A DNA stretch of 46,109 nucleotides from Nitrospirota bacterium (GCA_030682135.1 JAUXQT010000029.1:1-46109); one strand, 5' to 3'. Counted from the first letter of the stretch, positions 8,229 to 17,459 are shown. The notes: generated by a model from the sequence alone, not told the origin. Program-made: numbers and translations.

Positions 8229-8971
8229 TGAGCGACCATGCGATGACAGCGTTGATCACCGGTGCGGCAGGTGGCATAGGGCGTGTACTGTGCGCAGAGT
8301 TTAGAAGGGCTGGTTATCGAGTAATTGGGACCGATATGGCCGGCGCGCCTGGTATCGCGTGCGATCACTTCGTCGAAGCTGATCTCAAGGCTGTGTCTCG
8401 CGATGAAGCTTGTTTGAAGCGCTTCGTTCAGCAGCTCAATATCCCTGCTTCAGGTCTCACTGCCTTAGTCAACAATGCTGCGGTGCAGATTCTCAACCGG
8501 ACCGATACGGTGTCGGTGCAGGATTGGCGCGATACGTTGGATGTCAACGTCCTTGCCCCGTTTCTGCTGACCCAGGCGCTTCTGCCGTACTTGGAAAAGG
8601 CGGGCGGCTCGGTGGTTAATATGGGAAGCGTTCATGCAATTGCAACAAAGCCTGGATTCGTGTGTTACGCGACTAGCAAGGCAGCATTGGTTGGGCTAAC
8701 CAGAGCTCTTGCGGTCGATTTGGGCGGCCGTATCAGGGTTAATGCCATTAACCCGGCAGCCGTGGCCACCCCCATGTTACTGCAGGGATTTAAAGGCAAG
8801 GATGCGCAATTTTCCGCTCTCGGCGGGATGCATCCTTTGGGTCGAATTGCTGAGCCTGCTGAAATCGCTCAGGTGGTGCTGTTCTTGGTCTCCCGAAATG
8901 CCGCTTTCATTACGGGAGCTGCGTTTGATGTGGACGGTGGTATTTTGTCGCGCTTGCATGATCCGGATTGA
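8228..8971 (+). CDS. Short-chain dehydrogenase/reductase
   Basis: Classical SDR of about 247 residues. The cofactor motif is TGAAGGIG, followed by NNAA, a catalytic Ser in MGSVHA and YATSK (Y-x-x-x-K), with a C-terminal TGAAFDVDGG as in FabG-like enzymes. An Asp after the second strand (GTDM) suggests NAD(H) preference. The ATG at 8228 overlaps the dehydrogenase stop; a GTG three bases earlier is an alternative. Paired with the 2-hydroxyacid dehydrogenase it probably catalyses a second oxidation or reduction step on the same acid or sugar. Confidence 0.85.
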   Translation: MSDHAMTALITGAAGGIGRVLCAEFRRAGYRVIGTDMAGAPGIACDHFVEADLKAVSRDEACLKRFVQQLNIPASGLTALVNNAAVQILNRTDTVSVQDWRDTLDVNVLAPFLLTQALLPYLEKAGGSVVNMGSVHAIATKPGFVCYATSKAALVGLTRALAVDLGGRIRVNAINPAAVATPMLLQGFKGKDAQFSALGGMHPLGRIAEPAEIAQVVLFLVSRNAAFITGAAFDVDGGILSRLHDPD

Positions 8972-9033
8972 GCGCGCCGTTTCTTGTGTTTTGACCTTAG
9001 CGAGGTCGGGTTTCCGCCTCGAGAAAGACCCCA

Positions 9034-10275
9034 TTGAAACAAGCTATGACGTTTCCTGCTGTAGCGGATTTGCCGCCTGCTGTCATTGCAGGCGCTTATC
9101 AGACAGCCGTGCTCGGCGTTCGTAGTCTCACCCGGCACGGCGTGAAGGCACTCTGTTTCGATTGCAACTCCGAGATGCCAGGGTTTCGGTCCGTGTATGG
9201 ACCGGCGCGCCTTTGCCCCAATCCCGATGAGGAGCCGCAACAGTGGGTGGAGTTCATGAAGGAGCTCGCGCATGAGTTGGGAACGAAAGCGGTACTGATC
9301 CCCAGTTCCGACCGATATGTGACGGCCATCGCTGATCAGCGCGAGATACTGCAAGAATATTTCCTGTTGAACCCGGGTATCCGGCTCCAGGGGTTGCTTG
9401 CAGAGAAACATACGCAGTATCAGCTGGCCATGGAGCATGGCATGCCGATGCCACTGACTGGCATGGTTAGTTCGCTTGAAGAGTTGCTCGAATTCTCGCG
9501 CAGACTGAGTTATCCATGCTTGATCAAGCCCTGGCATTTTAGGGAATGGCAAAAATTCCAGACGGACCACCCTCTGTCCAATCAGAAAATCGCTATTGCC
9601 AACTCTGCGCAGGAGTTAATCGCAAACTATGAGTTAGCCCGGCCGATCACCCCGAGTGTTATCGTGCAAGATATCATTCAGGGTTCTGACATGGCGAAGC
9701 GAGTCTATCTCTCCTGTTACGACCGGAGCGGCAACCGAATTGCGAATGCCATGTTTCGGGAACTGCGGTGCGTTCCCATTGGCTTCGGGCCGGCGTCGGT
9801 GAGTGAGCCGTTTCCGGACGCGGAGGCGGATGCCGTATGTGACTCCTTTCTGAAGAAAATCGGGTACATCGGAATATGCGAAATTGAGATCAAGCGGGAT
9901 TCAAGGGATGGGCAGGTCAAGCTAATCGAGGCGAATCCCAGACTGTCTGGCGGCGGGGACGCCGCGCCTTATGCAGGGGTGGATTTGTGTTGGATTCATT
10001 ATCTTGAAATGATCGGACGACGGGTGGAGCCCATTTCGCCGACTGGGAAGCATTTCCGGCATGTCGTGTTGCGCGCGGAGGGGACGGCGATCCCGGAGTA
10101 TATGCGGGCAGGTTTGCTGTCGTGGCGGCAGTTGTTCAGCTCCTACAAACCACCGCTAGCATTTTTCGATTTCGACCGGCGTGATTGGAGGTACTCACTG
10201 GAGACCCTGGCAATACTGATTATGTCGCTCCTGCGTGCGCTGTGGAAGGGCAATGCCGCGCACAAGGGGCCCTAA
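9034..10275 (+). CDS. ATP-grasp ligase
   Basis: 413-residue ATP-grasp protein of the D-aspartate-ligase or carbamoyl-phosphate-synthase-like type, joining a carboxylate to an amine or other nucleophile via an acyl phosphate. The N-terminal part ends with VLIPSSDRYV. The central ATP-binding lysine lies in CLIKPWHF. The magnesium-binding end is LIEANPRLSGGG (E-x-N-x-R). The start is TTG at 9034 or ATG at 9046; neither has a strong ribosome-binding site. As the last gene of the block it may attach an amino acid to an acidic sugar, such as an amidated uronic or ulosonic acid. That would fit the cytidylyltransferase module but is inference. Confidence 0.8.
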   Translation: MKQAMTFPAVADLPPAVIAGAYQTAVLGVRSLTRHGVKALCFDCNSEMPGFRSVYGPARLCPNPDEEPQQWVEFMKELAHELGTKAVLIPSSDRYVTAIADQREILQEYFLLNPGIRLQGLLAEKHTQYQLAMEHGMPMPLTGMVSSLEELLEFSRRLSYPCLIKPWHFREWQKFQTDHPLSNQKIAIANSAQELIANYELARPITPSVIVQDIIQGSDMAKRVYLSCYDRSGNRIANAMFRELRCVPIGFGPASVSEPFPDAEADAVCDSFLKKIGYIGICEIEIKRDSRDGQVKLIEANPRLSGGGDAAPYAGVDLCWIHYLEMIGRRVEPISPTGKHFRHVVLRAEGTAIPEYMRAGLLSWRQLFSSYKPPLAFFDFDRRDWRYSLETLAILIMSLLRALWKGNAAHKGP

Positions 10276-10334
10276 GTTCTTCTCGAGTTACTAATATTCG
10301 GGAGATCCCGTTAGGTCCAAGAAGAGGTTCTCGC

Positions 10335-11459
10335 GTGAAGCGAATAAGCAGAAAAATAAATTTAATGCTAGCCATTGACGGACTCGGTCATGGAGGCGCG
10401 GAGCGGGTGATTGCCTCATTGTGTAACCACCTGGACAAAAGCAGATTCTCTATAACGGTGTGCTGGCGATCAGCGCGGAGTGCAATCGGAGAAGAGTTGA
10501 TGGCGCAGGGGCATGAGGTGATCGGATTGCCTGAGCTGGCCCCTGCGGTGACTCCCTATCGCCGGTTTTTGGTCCTCAAGAAGCTGATGCAGGAGAAGCA
10601 GATAGATATCTTGCACACACATGACACGGGTGCTCTGGCTGATGGCGCACAATGCCGTATGTTCGGTTCCAAAACCCGGTTGGTCCATACGTTCCATTTC
10701 GGGAACTATCCCATTCTGAGGAAGCGCTATGTCCTGATGGAGATGGTATTCAGCCGTATGGCTAATCATCTAGTCGCCGTCGGTATTGAACAGGCAAAAC
10801 AAATTCGCAAAGCACTTCGTTTGTCATCTTCTAGGCTGGATACGATCTACAACGGCGTTGGTTTGCCGACTTTCGATTCCAGCGCAGATCCCATCAAGCC
10901 GTATCGCATTCGGCCTGGCCATCCGGTGGTGATTGGTTCTATATCGACATTGACAGAGCAGAAGGGATTGACGTTTCTTCTTGAAGCAGCCGATATCCTC
11001 CGGCGCAGGAAAACGAATTGCATATTTCTGATCGTAGGCGACGGCCCTTTACGCCGTGAGCTAGAAAGTAAGTGCAAACGGCTCAGTCTGACCGATACAG
11101 TGCATTTTCTTGGATGGGTGCCGAATGCCGGAAGCAATCTACTCCCTTTTCTGGATATCTTCTGTCAATCGTCCCTATGGGAGGCTAATTCGATTGTATT
11201 GCTAGAAGCGATGGCAGCGGGATTGCCGATTGTAACCACGGATGTGGGTGAGAGTAAGCATGTCATTGAGGAAGGTCGAAGTGGTCGGATAGTAAGGTCT
11301 CGCGACCCGGCAGGGATGGCTGATGCACTGGCCGTGCTGGTTGATCAACAGGAATTGCGTCAGCAAGTGGGGCGGAGTGCAAAGCAAGATTTTGTGGACA
11401 ATTTTATTGTCGACAAGATGATTGCCCGATACCAGGAGGTATACAATAGCTTGATGTGA
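10335..11459 (+). CDS. Glycosyltransferase family 4
   Basis: 374-residue GT-B retaining glycosyltransferase. The N-terminal domain has GLGHGGAERVI, typical of GT4 enzymes of capsule and EPS loci. The donor domain contains IVGDGPLR and the E-x7-E motif in WEANSIVLLEAMAAG. I place the start at the GTG at 10335, after AAGAGG; the open frame extends upstream into the ATP-grasp gene but without family similarity. The 60-bp gap to the ATP-grasp gene suggests the same transcript. Acceptor and donor are unknown. Confidence 0.85.
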   Translation: MKRISRKINLMLAIDGLGHGGAERVIASLCNHLDKSRFSITVCWRSARSAIGEELMAQGHEVIGLPELAPAVTPYRRFLVLKKLMQEKQIDILHTHDTGALADGAQCRMFGSKTRLVHTFHFGNYPILRKRYVLMEMVFSRMANHLVAVGIEQAKQIRKALRLSSSRLDTIYNGVGLPTFDSSADPIKPYRIRPGHPVVIGSISTLTEQKGLTFLLEAADILRRRKTNCIFLIVGDGPLRRELESKCKRLSLTDTVHFLGWVPNAGSNLLPFLDIFCQSSLWEANSIVLLEAMAAGLPIVTTDVGESKHVIEEGRSGRIVRSRDPAGMADALAVLVDQQELRQQVGRSAKQDFVDNFIVDKMIARYQEVYNSLM

Positions 11460-11977
11460 TAGCTGTAAAACGTAGTTGCCGAACTGATGTGTTGAGCTGT
11501 GTCGAGCACACATGTCCAGATCGAATGTGAGGAGAAGAGGTCTCAGCCCTTGCCGGTCGGGATCAGTGCAAGAACTTTTGGCTTTCCCACAATCCAACGT
11601 CTCTCGCCAATGGCAGCCTGCGGAGTAAGGTTTGAGGGTCTGTATCCTGTGCCAAGTCAATATTCTACGCTTCAAGGGGCCCCTGAGTTATCCGTACATC
11701 TGAGCGCTCGTCGGCAAGGGGCTACGGTCTGAAGGGGCCAGTGCACATGGCTCCCGTCCCGGCGTGCCAGCGCTTTCGATCAACCAGAATGCACCTTCTA
11801 TCTTTTATTCTGGCGCTTGTCCGGGACAGTTGTTCGTCCGTCAGCTACTGATGTTCACCTGAAAAGCCATGTGAGAGTCTCATTCCAGCAGCAGAATCTT
11901 GACAGAGCAAACGCTTAAGAAGTAGGGCACCATCCACGATGGACGGACGATTGCCCCAAGGTATTTTCGCGTTATAA
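11460..11977. other. Gene-free stretch
   Basis: About 520 bases with no gene, repeat array or RNA that I recognise. Frames on both strands are broken. Together with the orphan frame that follows, it looks like a deleted or decayed gene. Confidence 0.4.
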
Positions 11978-12250
11978 ACGCGGTGCGGTCACTGCCTGAG
12001 AAGCTCTCTATGCCTATTCCGTTCGGGGGGCATTGCAGTTGGCGATTTCAGGAAATCTCGACACGTTGTTGATGCGGATTTACAGACATCGCGGTGGGCA
12101 TATTTTCTTCCCGGAGATGACGGAAGGTTTCGCTCAATCATCCGTTTTATGAGACTATGGCAGAAGGATATGTATAATGAGATCTTCCGGTTTTCGGACA
12201 TGAACCCTGAAACTCACGAAGCCAAAGGATGGCTTTTGAATCATGATTGA
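11978..12250 (+). pseudogene. Possible C-terminal gene remnant, unidentified
   Basis: A frame open from 11978 to a TGA at 12248-12250 has no plausible start but reads like a protein C-terminus, for example RWAYFLPGDDGRFRSIIRFM and MNPETHEAKGW. Its stop overlaps the start of the next gene (ATG at 12243), the overlap style seen throughout this locus. This argues that it once was a real upstream gene. A second frame in the same stretch also looks partly protein-like, so a frameshift is possible. I cannot name the family. Confidence 0.35.
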
Positions 12251-13403
12251 CGGGAGTACGACCGTGCGAGTGATAGAAGTCCTGTTTTGGATTTCTGTGT
12301 TCGGTGTCGTCTATCCCTATCTGGGCTATCCGGTCGTGCTGTGGGTGTTGGGCCGTTTTCGGGGACGGCAGGGGCGGCGAGAGAACGGGGACGCCCCCTT
12401 TTATCCCTCAGTATCGATGATCATCCCGGTCTGTAATGAAGAGGCCAGGATCGAGCGGAAGATTGCCAATACAGCGGCCCTTCGTTACCCATCTGATCGG
12501 TTACAAGTATTGTTCGTGTCGGATGGGTCCACCGACCGAACGGTGGAGTTCATCAAGATTCGAGCCTCTGGGACGATGACCCTGATCGAGCTTCCAGTGC
12601 GACAGGGGAAGGGGGCTGCGTTGAATGCCGGTCTCGATCATGCGAAACATGACATTCTCGTCTTTTCCGATGCTGCGATTGAATTGGAGCCCGATTCGTT
12701 GCGCAATATTGTCCGGGGATTTCGCGATCCAGAGGTCGGGTGTATTTCCGGAGAAGACAAGATTGCTGAGTCAGGTGGAGAGGCCTGGTATGGGCGGTAC
12801 GAATTACTGGTTAGGCGTCTCGAGTCGAAGGTGCACTCCATCGTGGGCGCGAGTGGATCGTTCTACGCACAACGGCGTGAGCTCTGCGGGCCATTTCTCG
12901 AAGGTCTGGCGCCTGATTTTCTTTCTGTGCTCCGGACCGTGGAGCAAGGATTTCGCGCAGTCAGCGAGCCGGACGCAGTGGGCACGATGACCAGTGTGAA
13001 GGACTCCAAGCAGGAGTTCGAACGGAAGGTCCGCACATTGATTCGAGGGATGGCGGCGCTGTTTTCCTATGCGCGAGTGCTGAGCCCTCTTCGCTTCGGC
13101 ATTTTTGCAGTCGAAATGCTCTCGCACAAGGTGTTGCGGTGGTCGGTGCCATTTTGTTTGATTATGGCCCTACTCAGTTCTGTGATGTTGATGGCCTCGC
13201 CATGGTTTCTCTTCTTCTCAATCGTTCAAATCGTCTTCTATATCATCGCGCTGTTGGCGTTATCAGGATGGAGTGTCATTCGAGATTCGCTTCCCGGGAA
13301 GATCGCACTCTATTTCTCAATGGTCAATGCGGCGATTCTGATCGCCTGGGTTAAGTATGCACAAGGTGTGAGGCAAGAACTGTGGACGCCATCCCAGAGA
13401 TAA
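12243..13403 (+). CDS. Membrane glycosyltransferase family 2
   Basis: 386-residue processive-type GT2. One N-terminal helix (about 12-35, containing VYPYLGYP) is followed by the catalytic domain: SMIIPVCNEE, VSDGSTDRT, FSDAAIEL at the DxD position, and a later EQGFRA in place of Q/RxxRW. Two or three C-terminal helices follow (about 300-375). Such proteins transfer or polymerise sugars at the membrane. The alpha/beta hydrolase gene starts 22 bp before its stop, indicating co-transcription. Confidence 0.85.
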   Translation: MIDGSTTVRVIEVLFWISVFGVVYPYLGYPVVLWVLGRFRGRQGRRENGDAPFYPSVSMIIPVCNEEARIERKIANTAALRYPSDRLQVLFVSDGSTDRTVEFIKIRASGTMTLIELPVRQGKGAALNAGLDHAKHDILVFSDAAIELEPDSLRNIVRGFRDPEVGCISGEDKIAESGGEAWYGRYELLVRRLESKVHSIVGASGSFYAQRRELCGPFLEGLAPDFLSVLRTVEQGFRAVSEPDAVGTMTSVKDSKQEFERKVRTLIRGMAALFSYARVLSPLRFGIFAVEMLSHKVLRWSVPFCLIMALLSSVMLMASPWFLFFSIVQIVFYIIALLALSGWSVIRDSLPGKIALYFSMVNAAILIAWVKYAQGVRQELWTPSQR

Positions 13404-14230
13404 AGGCATCAGCGATCGAGACCCCGATGTTTTTCGAGAATGGGTCGTATCGGCTTTTTGGTGTCTTGCATGAGCCGGCCGCAGCCCCGTCGGGATGGGG
13501 TTGGGTGTTTTGTCATCCATTTGCCGAAGAGAAGTTATGGGCGCAACGGGTGTACGTGTCGTTTGCGAGAATGCTGGCTGCTCGAGGCGCATGGGTGCTT
13601 CGTTTCGACGCAATGGGAAATGGTGATAGTCAGGGACAGTTTTCAGACTCATCAGTGGATACGATGCTCTCCGATATCGGGTGCGCCATTAAGATGTTGG
13701 AGCGGTCGAGCGGGATATCGCTGAGCGTAGGATTGCTAGGGCTGCGTTTTGGTGCGACTCTCGCCGTGCTCGCGGCTGAGCGGTATCCGACTGTCGGTAA
13801 GCTCATTTTATGGGAGCCGATTATTGATGGCGGGAAGTATATGCAGGAGTTGCTTCGCGTGAATCTGACGACCCAAACGGCAATATATAAGGAGATTCGT
13901 CACAACCGCGAGGCTCTGGTCCGGATGATGCGAGAGGAGGGGCACACGGTGAACGTGGATGGATATGAGATGACCTATCCATGCTATGAGCAAGCCTCGG
14001 CTGTAAAGCTCAATGAAGGAGTGAAGCGGTTTTCAGGGCCCTGCTTGATCGTCCAGATGGGAAGATCGGGGCAACCCATTCGCTCTGAGGTGAAGGCGCT
14101 ACAAGAGACGTATCGGTCTGCCGATATTCGTGAAGTGGTGGAGGAGCCGTTTTGGAAAGAAATTAAACAGTGGTACCGGACCGCACCGAATCTGTTTGAG
14201 GCAACATCAGCGTGGGTGGAGGGACGATGA
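13382..14230 (+). CDS. Alpha/beta hydrolase, exosortase-A-associated hydrolase 2-like
   Basis: 282-residue alpha/beta-fold protein. The oxyanion region reads CHPFAEEKLW and LRFDAMGNGDS. The nucleophile elbow is GLRFG, so Arg stands where Ser is expected. The exosortase-associated hydrolase-2 group also tends to carry an Arg here. A conventional serine hydrolase mechanism is therefore unlikely. The start is a GTG at 13382 (22-bp overlap with the GT2 gene); an ATG at 13427 is an alternative. It is coupled to a second hydrolase by an ATGA overlap. The role is probably in glycan or carrier-thioester handling, with no defined substrate. Confidence 0.75.
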   Translation: MDAIPEIKASAIETPMFFENGSYRLFGVLHEPAAAPSGWGWVFCHPFAEEKLWAQRVYVSFARMLAARGAWVLRFDAMGNGDSQGQFSDSSVDTMLSDIGCAIKMLERSSGISLSVGLLGLRFGATLAVLAAERYPTVGKLILWEPIIDGGKYMQELLRVNLTTQTAIYKEIRHNREALVRMMREEGHTVNVDGYEMTYPCYEQASAVKLNEGVKRFSGPCLIVQMGRSGQPIRSEVKALQETYRSADIREVVEEPFWKEIKQWYRTAPNLFEATSAWVEGR

Positions 14231-15237
14231 TCGGTGACGTAACTCCGGTGACCTTCTGTAATAAGGCGGGTGCCCGCCTGTTCGGGATGTTTCACCAGCC
14301 TGCGGACCCCTGCAAGTCCGGCGTCGCAATTCTTCTCTTATCGCCGGGGGTGAAGATGCGGGTTGCTCCCCACCGGCTATACGTGAAGATGACGGAGCGG
14401 TTCGTGTCGCTCGGGTACCCGGTTCTACGATTCGACTTCCACGGTCTGGGTGATTCAGAGGGCGAAGTGCACGAGGAGTATTTAGCCGATCTCTATGGGG
14501 CGATCCAGGTGGGCCGCTACATCGATGATACGATTGCCGCAATGGATTGGATGCAGCAGGCCTATGGAACATCGCAGTTTATCGTTTCAGGATTGTGCGG
14601 CGGTGCGATCACCGGGCTCTTTGCCGGAGCACGAGATCCACGAATCATTTGTCTGCTTGGGTTGGCAATCCCGGTCATCATCGACGGGTCCCGCATCGAT
14701 TTCACGAAATATATGACCGACATACAGTCGAAGGGTATGCGTGACGACTATCTCAGAAAGTTGTGGACTCTCGGAGCCTGGCGCTCGTGGGCTCGTTTTT
14801 TGACTTTTCAAAGTGACTATAAGTTGATCGCGCGGTTGCTGCTCAAGCCGGTTCTGGCACGACTCAAGCCTGTAAAGCAGGCTTCTCCTGCGTCCAGCCC
14901 AAGCGAAGAGGCGGACAATACGAATCCCTACTTTGCTCCTGCTTTTCGCCAGATGGTTTCCACGTCGCGGTACGTGTATCTGGTGTTTGCCGGAATGGAT
15001 CGACTCTACTACGAGTTCGAGAAGAAATTCGTGGAGCGGAATCGTGCCGAATTAGAGTCGTATGCCTCTTGGTATGAAATCCATGTCACAAAAGACGCGA
15101 ACCATATTTTCTCATTCCGTGAGTGGGAAGAGGACATGCTGGACCAGTGCAGTAGATGGCTTCGTCGCCTTAGTAGTAGCGGAGCTGAGGCGTCTGTTCG
15201 TTCTGAGTTGGAGGCGCGTCGATGCGATCAGCCGTAA
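14227..15237 (+). CDS. Alpha/beta hydrolase, exosortase-A-associated hydrolase 1-like, Cys at nucleophile
   Basis: 336-residue alpha/beta hydrolase. LRFDFHGLGDSEG precedes the nucleophile elbow GLCGG, where Cys replaces Ser as in dienelactone-hydrolase-type enzymes and in the exosortase-A-associated hydrolase-1 group. A late FAGMDRL supplies the acid and KDANHIF the His. A Ser/Pro-rich insert (about residues 221-235) separates cap and core. The ATG at 14227 overlaps the stop of the previous gene; the in-frame GTG at 14212 is less likely. The two adjacent hydrolases probably act together. Confidence 0.8.
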   Translation: MIGDVTPVTFCNKAGARLFGMFHQPADPCKSGVAILLLSPGVKMRVAPHRLYVKMTERFVSLGYPVLRFDFHGLGDSEGEVHEEYLADLYGAIQVGRYIDDTIAAMDWMQQAYGTSQFIVSGLCGGAITGLFAGARDPRIICLLGLAIPVIIDGSRIDFTKYMTDIQSKGMRDDYLRKLWTLGAWRSWARFLTFQSDYKLIARLLLKPVLARLKPVKQASPASSPSEEADNTNPYFAPAFRQMVSTSRYVYLVFAGMDRLYYEFEKKFVERNRAELESYASWYEIHVTKDANHIFSFREWEEDMLDQCSRWLRRLSSSGAEASVRSELEARRCDQP

Positions 15238-15761
15238 GACCATTGAAGAAAGAGTTGATCGATAACTATTGTTCGCGTTGTGCCCCACGTATCCATGTAT
15301 CTGTTACCCCTGCCAATCCTCGGTCTATGCTGTTCGTCTGCAAAGGGAACTTCTGTCGGAGTCCTTTCCCCGAGCAGAGTGCCTTAAAGATGCAGGGTGA
15401 AGGCCTAGTTCCGGGAATGAAGTTCGGGTCAGTCTGGTTAGATGTCCCTAAGCGCATAGTGTCTCCGAACGATGCAATCCGTGGTGCGAAATCGTAGGGC
15501 ATTCACCTTGAAAAGCATCGTTCACAATCGATTTCACTGGATCTTCTGGAGCCCTACGATATGATCATTGCCATGGAAGCTTGGCAATATGCAGCGCTCC
15601 AATCATCCTTTCAGCACCATCACGAGAAACTGTTTCTTCTCACGTTGTTGGATCCGAAAGAGTCGGCGAAGTACCGTGGCTACGCGGCCTTTAATATTCA
15701 GGCCCCCTACGGAGGCTCACCCAGCGTTTTTGAAGAGTATTTTGATTGCGTGAGTATCTGA
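15222..15761 (+). pseudogene. Low-molecular-weight protein-tyrosine phosphatase, inactivated by an amber codon
   Basis: Wzb-like phosphatase gene. The P-loop is intact: FVCKGNFCRSP (C-x5-R-S). The frame is broken by a TAG at 15495-15497, after RGAKS. The very next codons in the same frame continue the family (GIHLEKHRSQS, MIIAMEAWQ), so one base change explains the stop; a Tyr codon TAC is a likely ancestor. The C-terminal general-acid motif, normally D-P-Y/F, reads APYGGSP, so the catalytic Asp is also lost. Two independent lesions argue for real decay rather than a sequencing error. The gene starts inside the end of the hydrolase gene. Active homologues dephosphorylate Wzc-type tyrosine kinases, and none is encoded in this window. 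Confidence 0.85.
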
Positions 15762-15965
15762 CTCATGAGTCTGTCTAATTCACCACCTATCCTGGAAATG
15801 CTAAGGTTACATGTTCCAATGCCGAACCGGCCATGGATGATGTAGCTAGTGGAGCCTTTTCTCCTGTGAGTTTTTGTTACACCATTATTTGACGATTTAA
15901 GTGGAGATGTTTTTCTTGTAAGTGGATTTCTTGGACATCTGTGGGCGCTGGAAAGGTAATTTGTA

Positions 15966-17459
15966 GTGGTGGATTTGTTGAAAAGACTCAGCCGATTTCT
16001 GGATCGGTCAGATGGATCGCTGCAGCACAAGGCAATCAGGTCAGGCGTGTGGGTTACCTTGTCGAGTATACTCGGCGCGGGACTCTCCTTCATCCGTTCG
16101 ATCATCATGGCCCGACTCCTGACGCCGGAAACCTTTGGGCTCATGGCGATCTGCTCGATGGTGATCCGGGGGATCGAGATCTTTACCGAAACTGGTTTCG
16201 GCGCTGCGCTGATCCATCGACAGGAGCGTTTCGAAGACGCCAGGGACACGGCATTCACGCTTTGGGTATTGCGAGGTGTTGCGCTGGCAGTGATTGCATT
16301 CCTCGTCTCGCCCTGGGTTGCAGCGTTTTACAATGAAGCGGTGTTGCAACCGATTGTCGCAGTGATCGGGGTCAGTTTTATCTTAACGGGCTTCAATAAT
16401 ATCAATACAATTGCGCTGCAGAAAGAGTTGGACTTTAAACGTCTGACCTATCTGGATCAAGTTGGTGGGGTGCTCAGTACAATAATAGGATTAGGATTAG
16501 CGTACTGGTTGCGGGATGTTTGGGCGCTCGTCTATTCCCAGCTTATATCCTCTGTTATTTCGGTGGTATTGTCGTACGTGATGGTGCCTGGACGACCGCG
16601 TTTCCGTTTCGATCCCGTGATCGCCAGAGAGTTGTTTTCATATGGAAAATTCATGACGGGGTTAGCAGTTGTTGTTTTCTTGACCAATCAGCTTGACAGC
16701 GCGATGATCGGGAAGCTCTTGGGCATGGAGGCGCTCGGGTTTTATACGGTGGCCTATACCTTGGCCAATATCCCCTCGACAAATTTATCGAAGGTGATCG
16801 CGAAGGTGCTGTTCCCTATGTTCAGCAAGCTCCAAGCCGATTTGATGCAGTTGCGGGTGGAGTATGTGCGGGGAGTACGCTTGGTCGTCGCTGTGGTTGT
16901 GCCGATCTCGGTCGGAATTGTGGTGCTTGCCCATGACATTGTGAGTGTATTGTATGGAGCCAAATGGGCTGCCGCCGCGGTGCCACTGCAGATTTTGGCA
17001 ATTTTCGGATGTTTCCAGGCCTTGTGGATGTTGAACGGCTATCTCTATAACGCGATTGGTAAGCCGCACATCGATTTCTACATGAATACCTCGCGTCTTG
17101 TTCTCGTGCTGGGCTTGCTGTACCCGCTGACCAACTCCTACGGCCTTGCCGGTGCGAGTGCGGCAGTGGCCTTGCCGATGGCGGCGCAGTTTGTAGTTGG
17201 CGTTTTTTTATCCCGTAGAGTGATCGGGGTTCCCGTCATTGCCACAGTTCAACCGCTAGGAGTCGCCATCGTGCAGGGTGCGGTGTTGGCCGCAGTTCTT
17301 ATCGCTGCCAAATCACTTATTGTCAGTGATTCCGTCCCAGGCCTAGCAGTAGTGACTATTATCGGCGCTTTGCTGTGCCTCCTCTTCAATCTGCGAGATG
17401 TCCAGACGCAGTTGGCGAGTCACAGATTGTCAATTTTCCCGGTTCGCGAAGCCCCATGA
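15966..17459 (+). CDS. Wzx-type oligosaccharide flippase (MOP superfamily)
   Basis: 497-residue polytopic membrane protein with about 12-14 hydrophobic segments and the N-terminal pattern GVWVTLSSILGAG followed by MARLLTPETFGLMAI, typical of WzxC/RfbX-like flippases. It moves undecaprenyl-diphosphate-linked repeat units from the cytoplasmic to the periplasmic leaflet. The start is GTG, 204 bp after the dead phosphatase. Its stop overlaps the next gene start (ATGA), so glycosyltransferase synthesis downstream is coupled to it. Confidence 0.9.
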   Translation: MVDLLKRLSRFLDRSDGSLQHKAIRSGVWVTLSSILGAGLSFIRSIIMARLLTPETFGLMAICSMVIRGIEIFTETGFGAALIHRQERFEDARDTAFTLWVLRGVALAVIAFLVSPWVAAFYNEAVLQPIVAVIGVSFILTGFNNINTIALQKELDFKRLTYLDQVGGVLSTIIGLGLAYWLRDVWALVYSQLISSVISVVLSYVMVPGRPRFRFDPVIARELFSYGKFMTGLAVVVFLTNQLDSAMIGKLLGMEALGFYTVAYTLANIPSTNLSKVIAKVLFPMFSKLQADLMQLRVEYVRGVRLVVAVVVPISVGIVVLAHDIVSVLYGAKWAAAAVPLQILAIFGCFQALWMLNGYLYNAIGKPHIDFYMNTSRLVLVLGLLYPLTNSYGLAGASAAVALPMAAQFVVGVFLSRRVIGVPVIATVQPLGVAIVQGAVLAAVLIAAKSLIVSDSVPGLAVVTIIGALLCLLFNLRDVQTQLASHRLSIFPVREAP

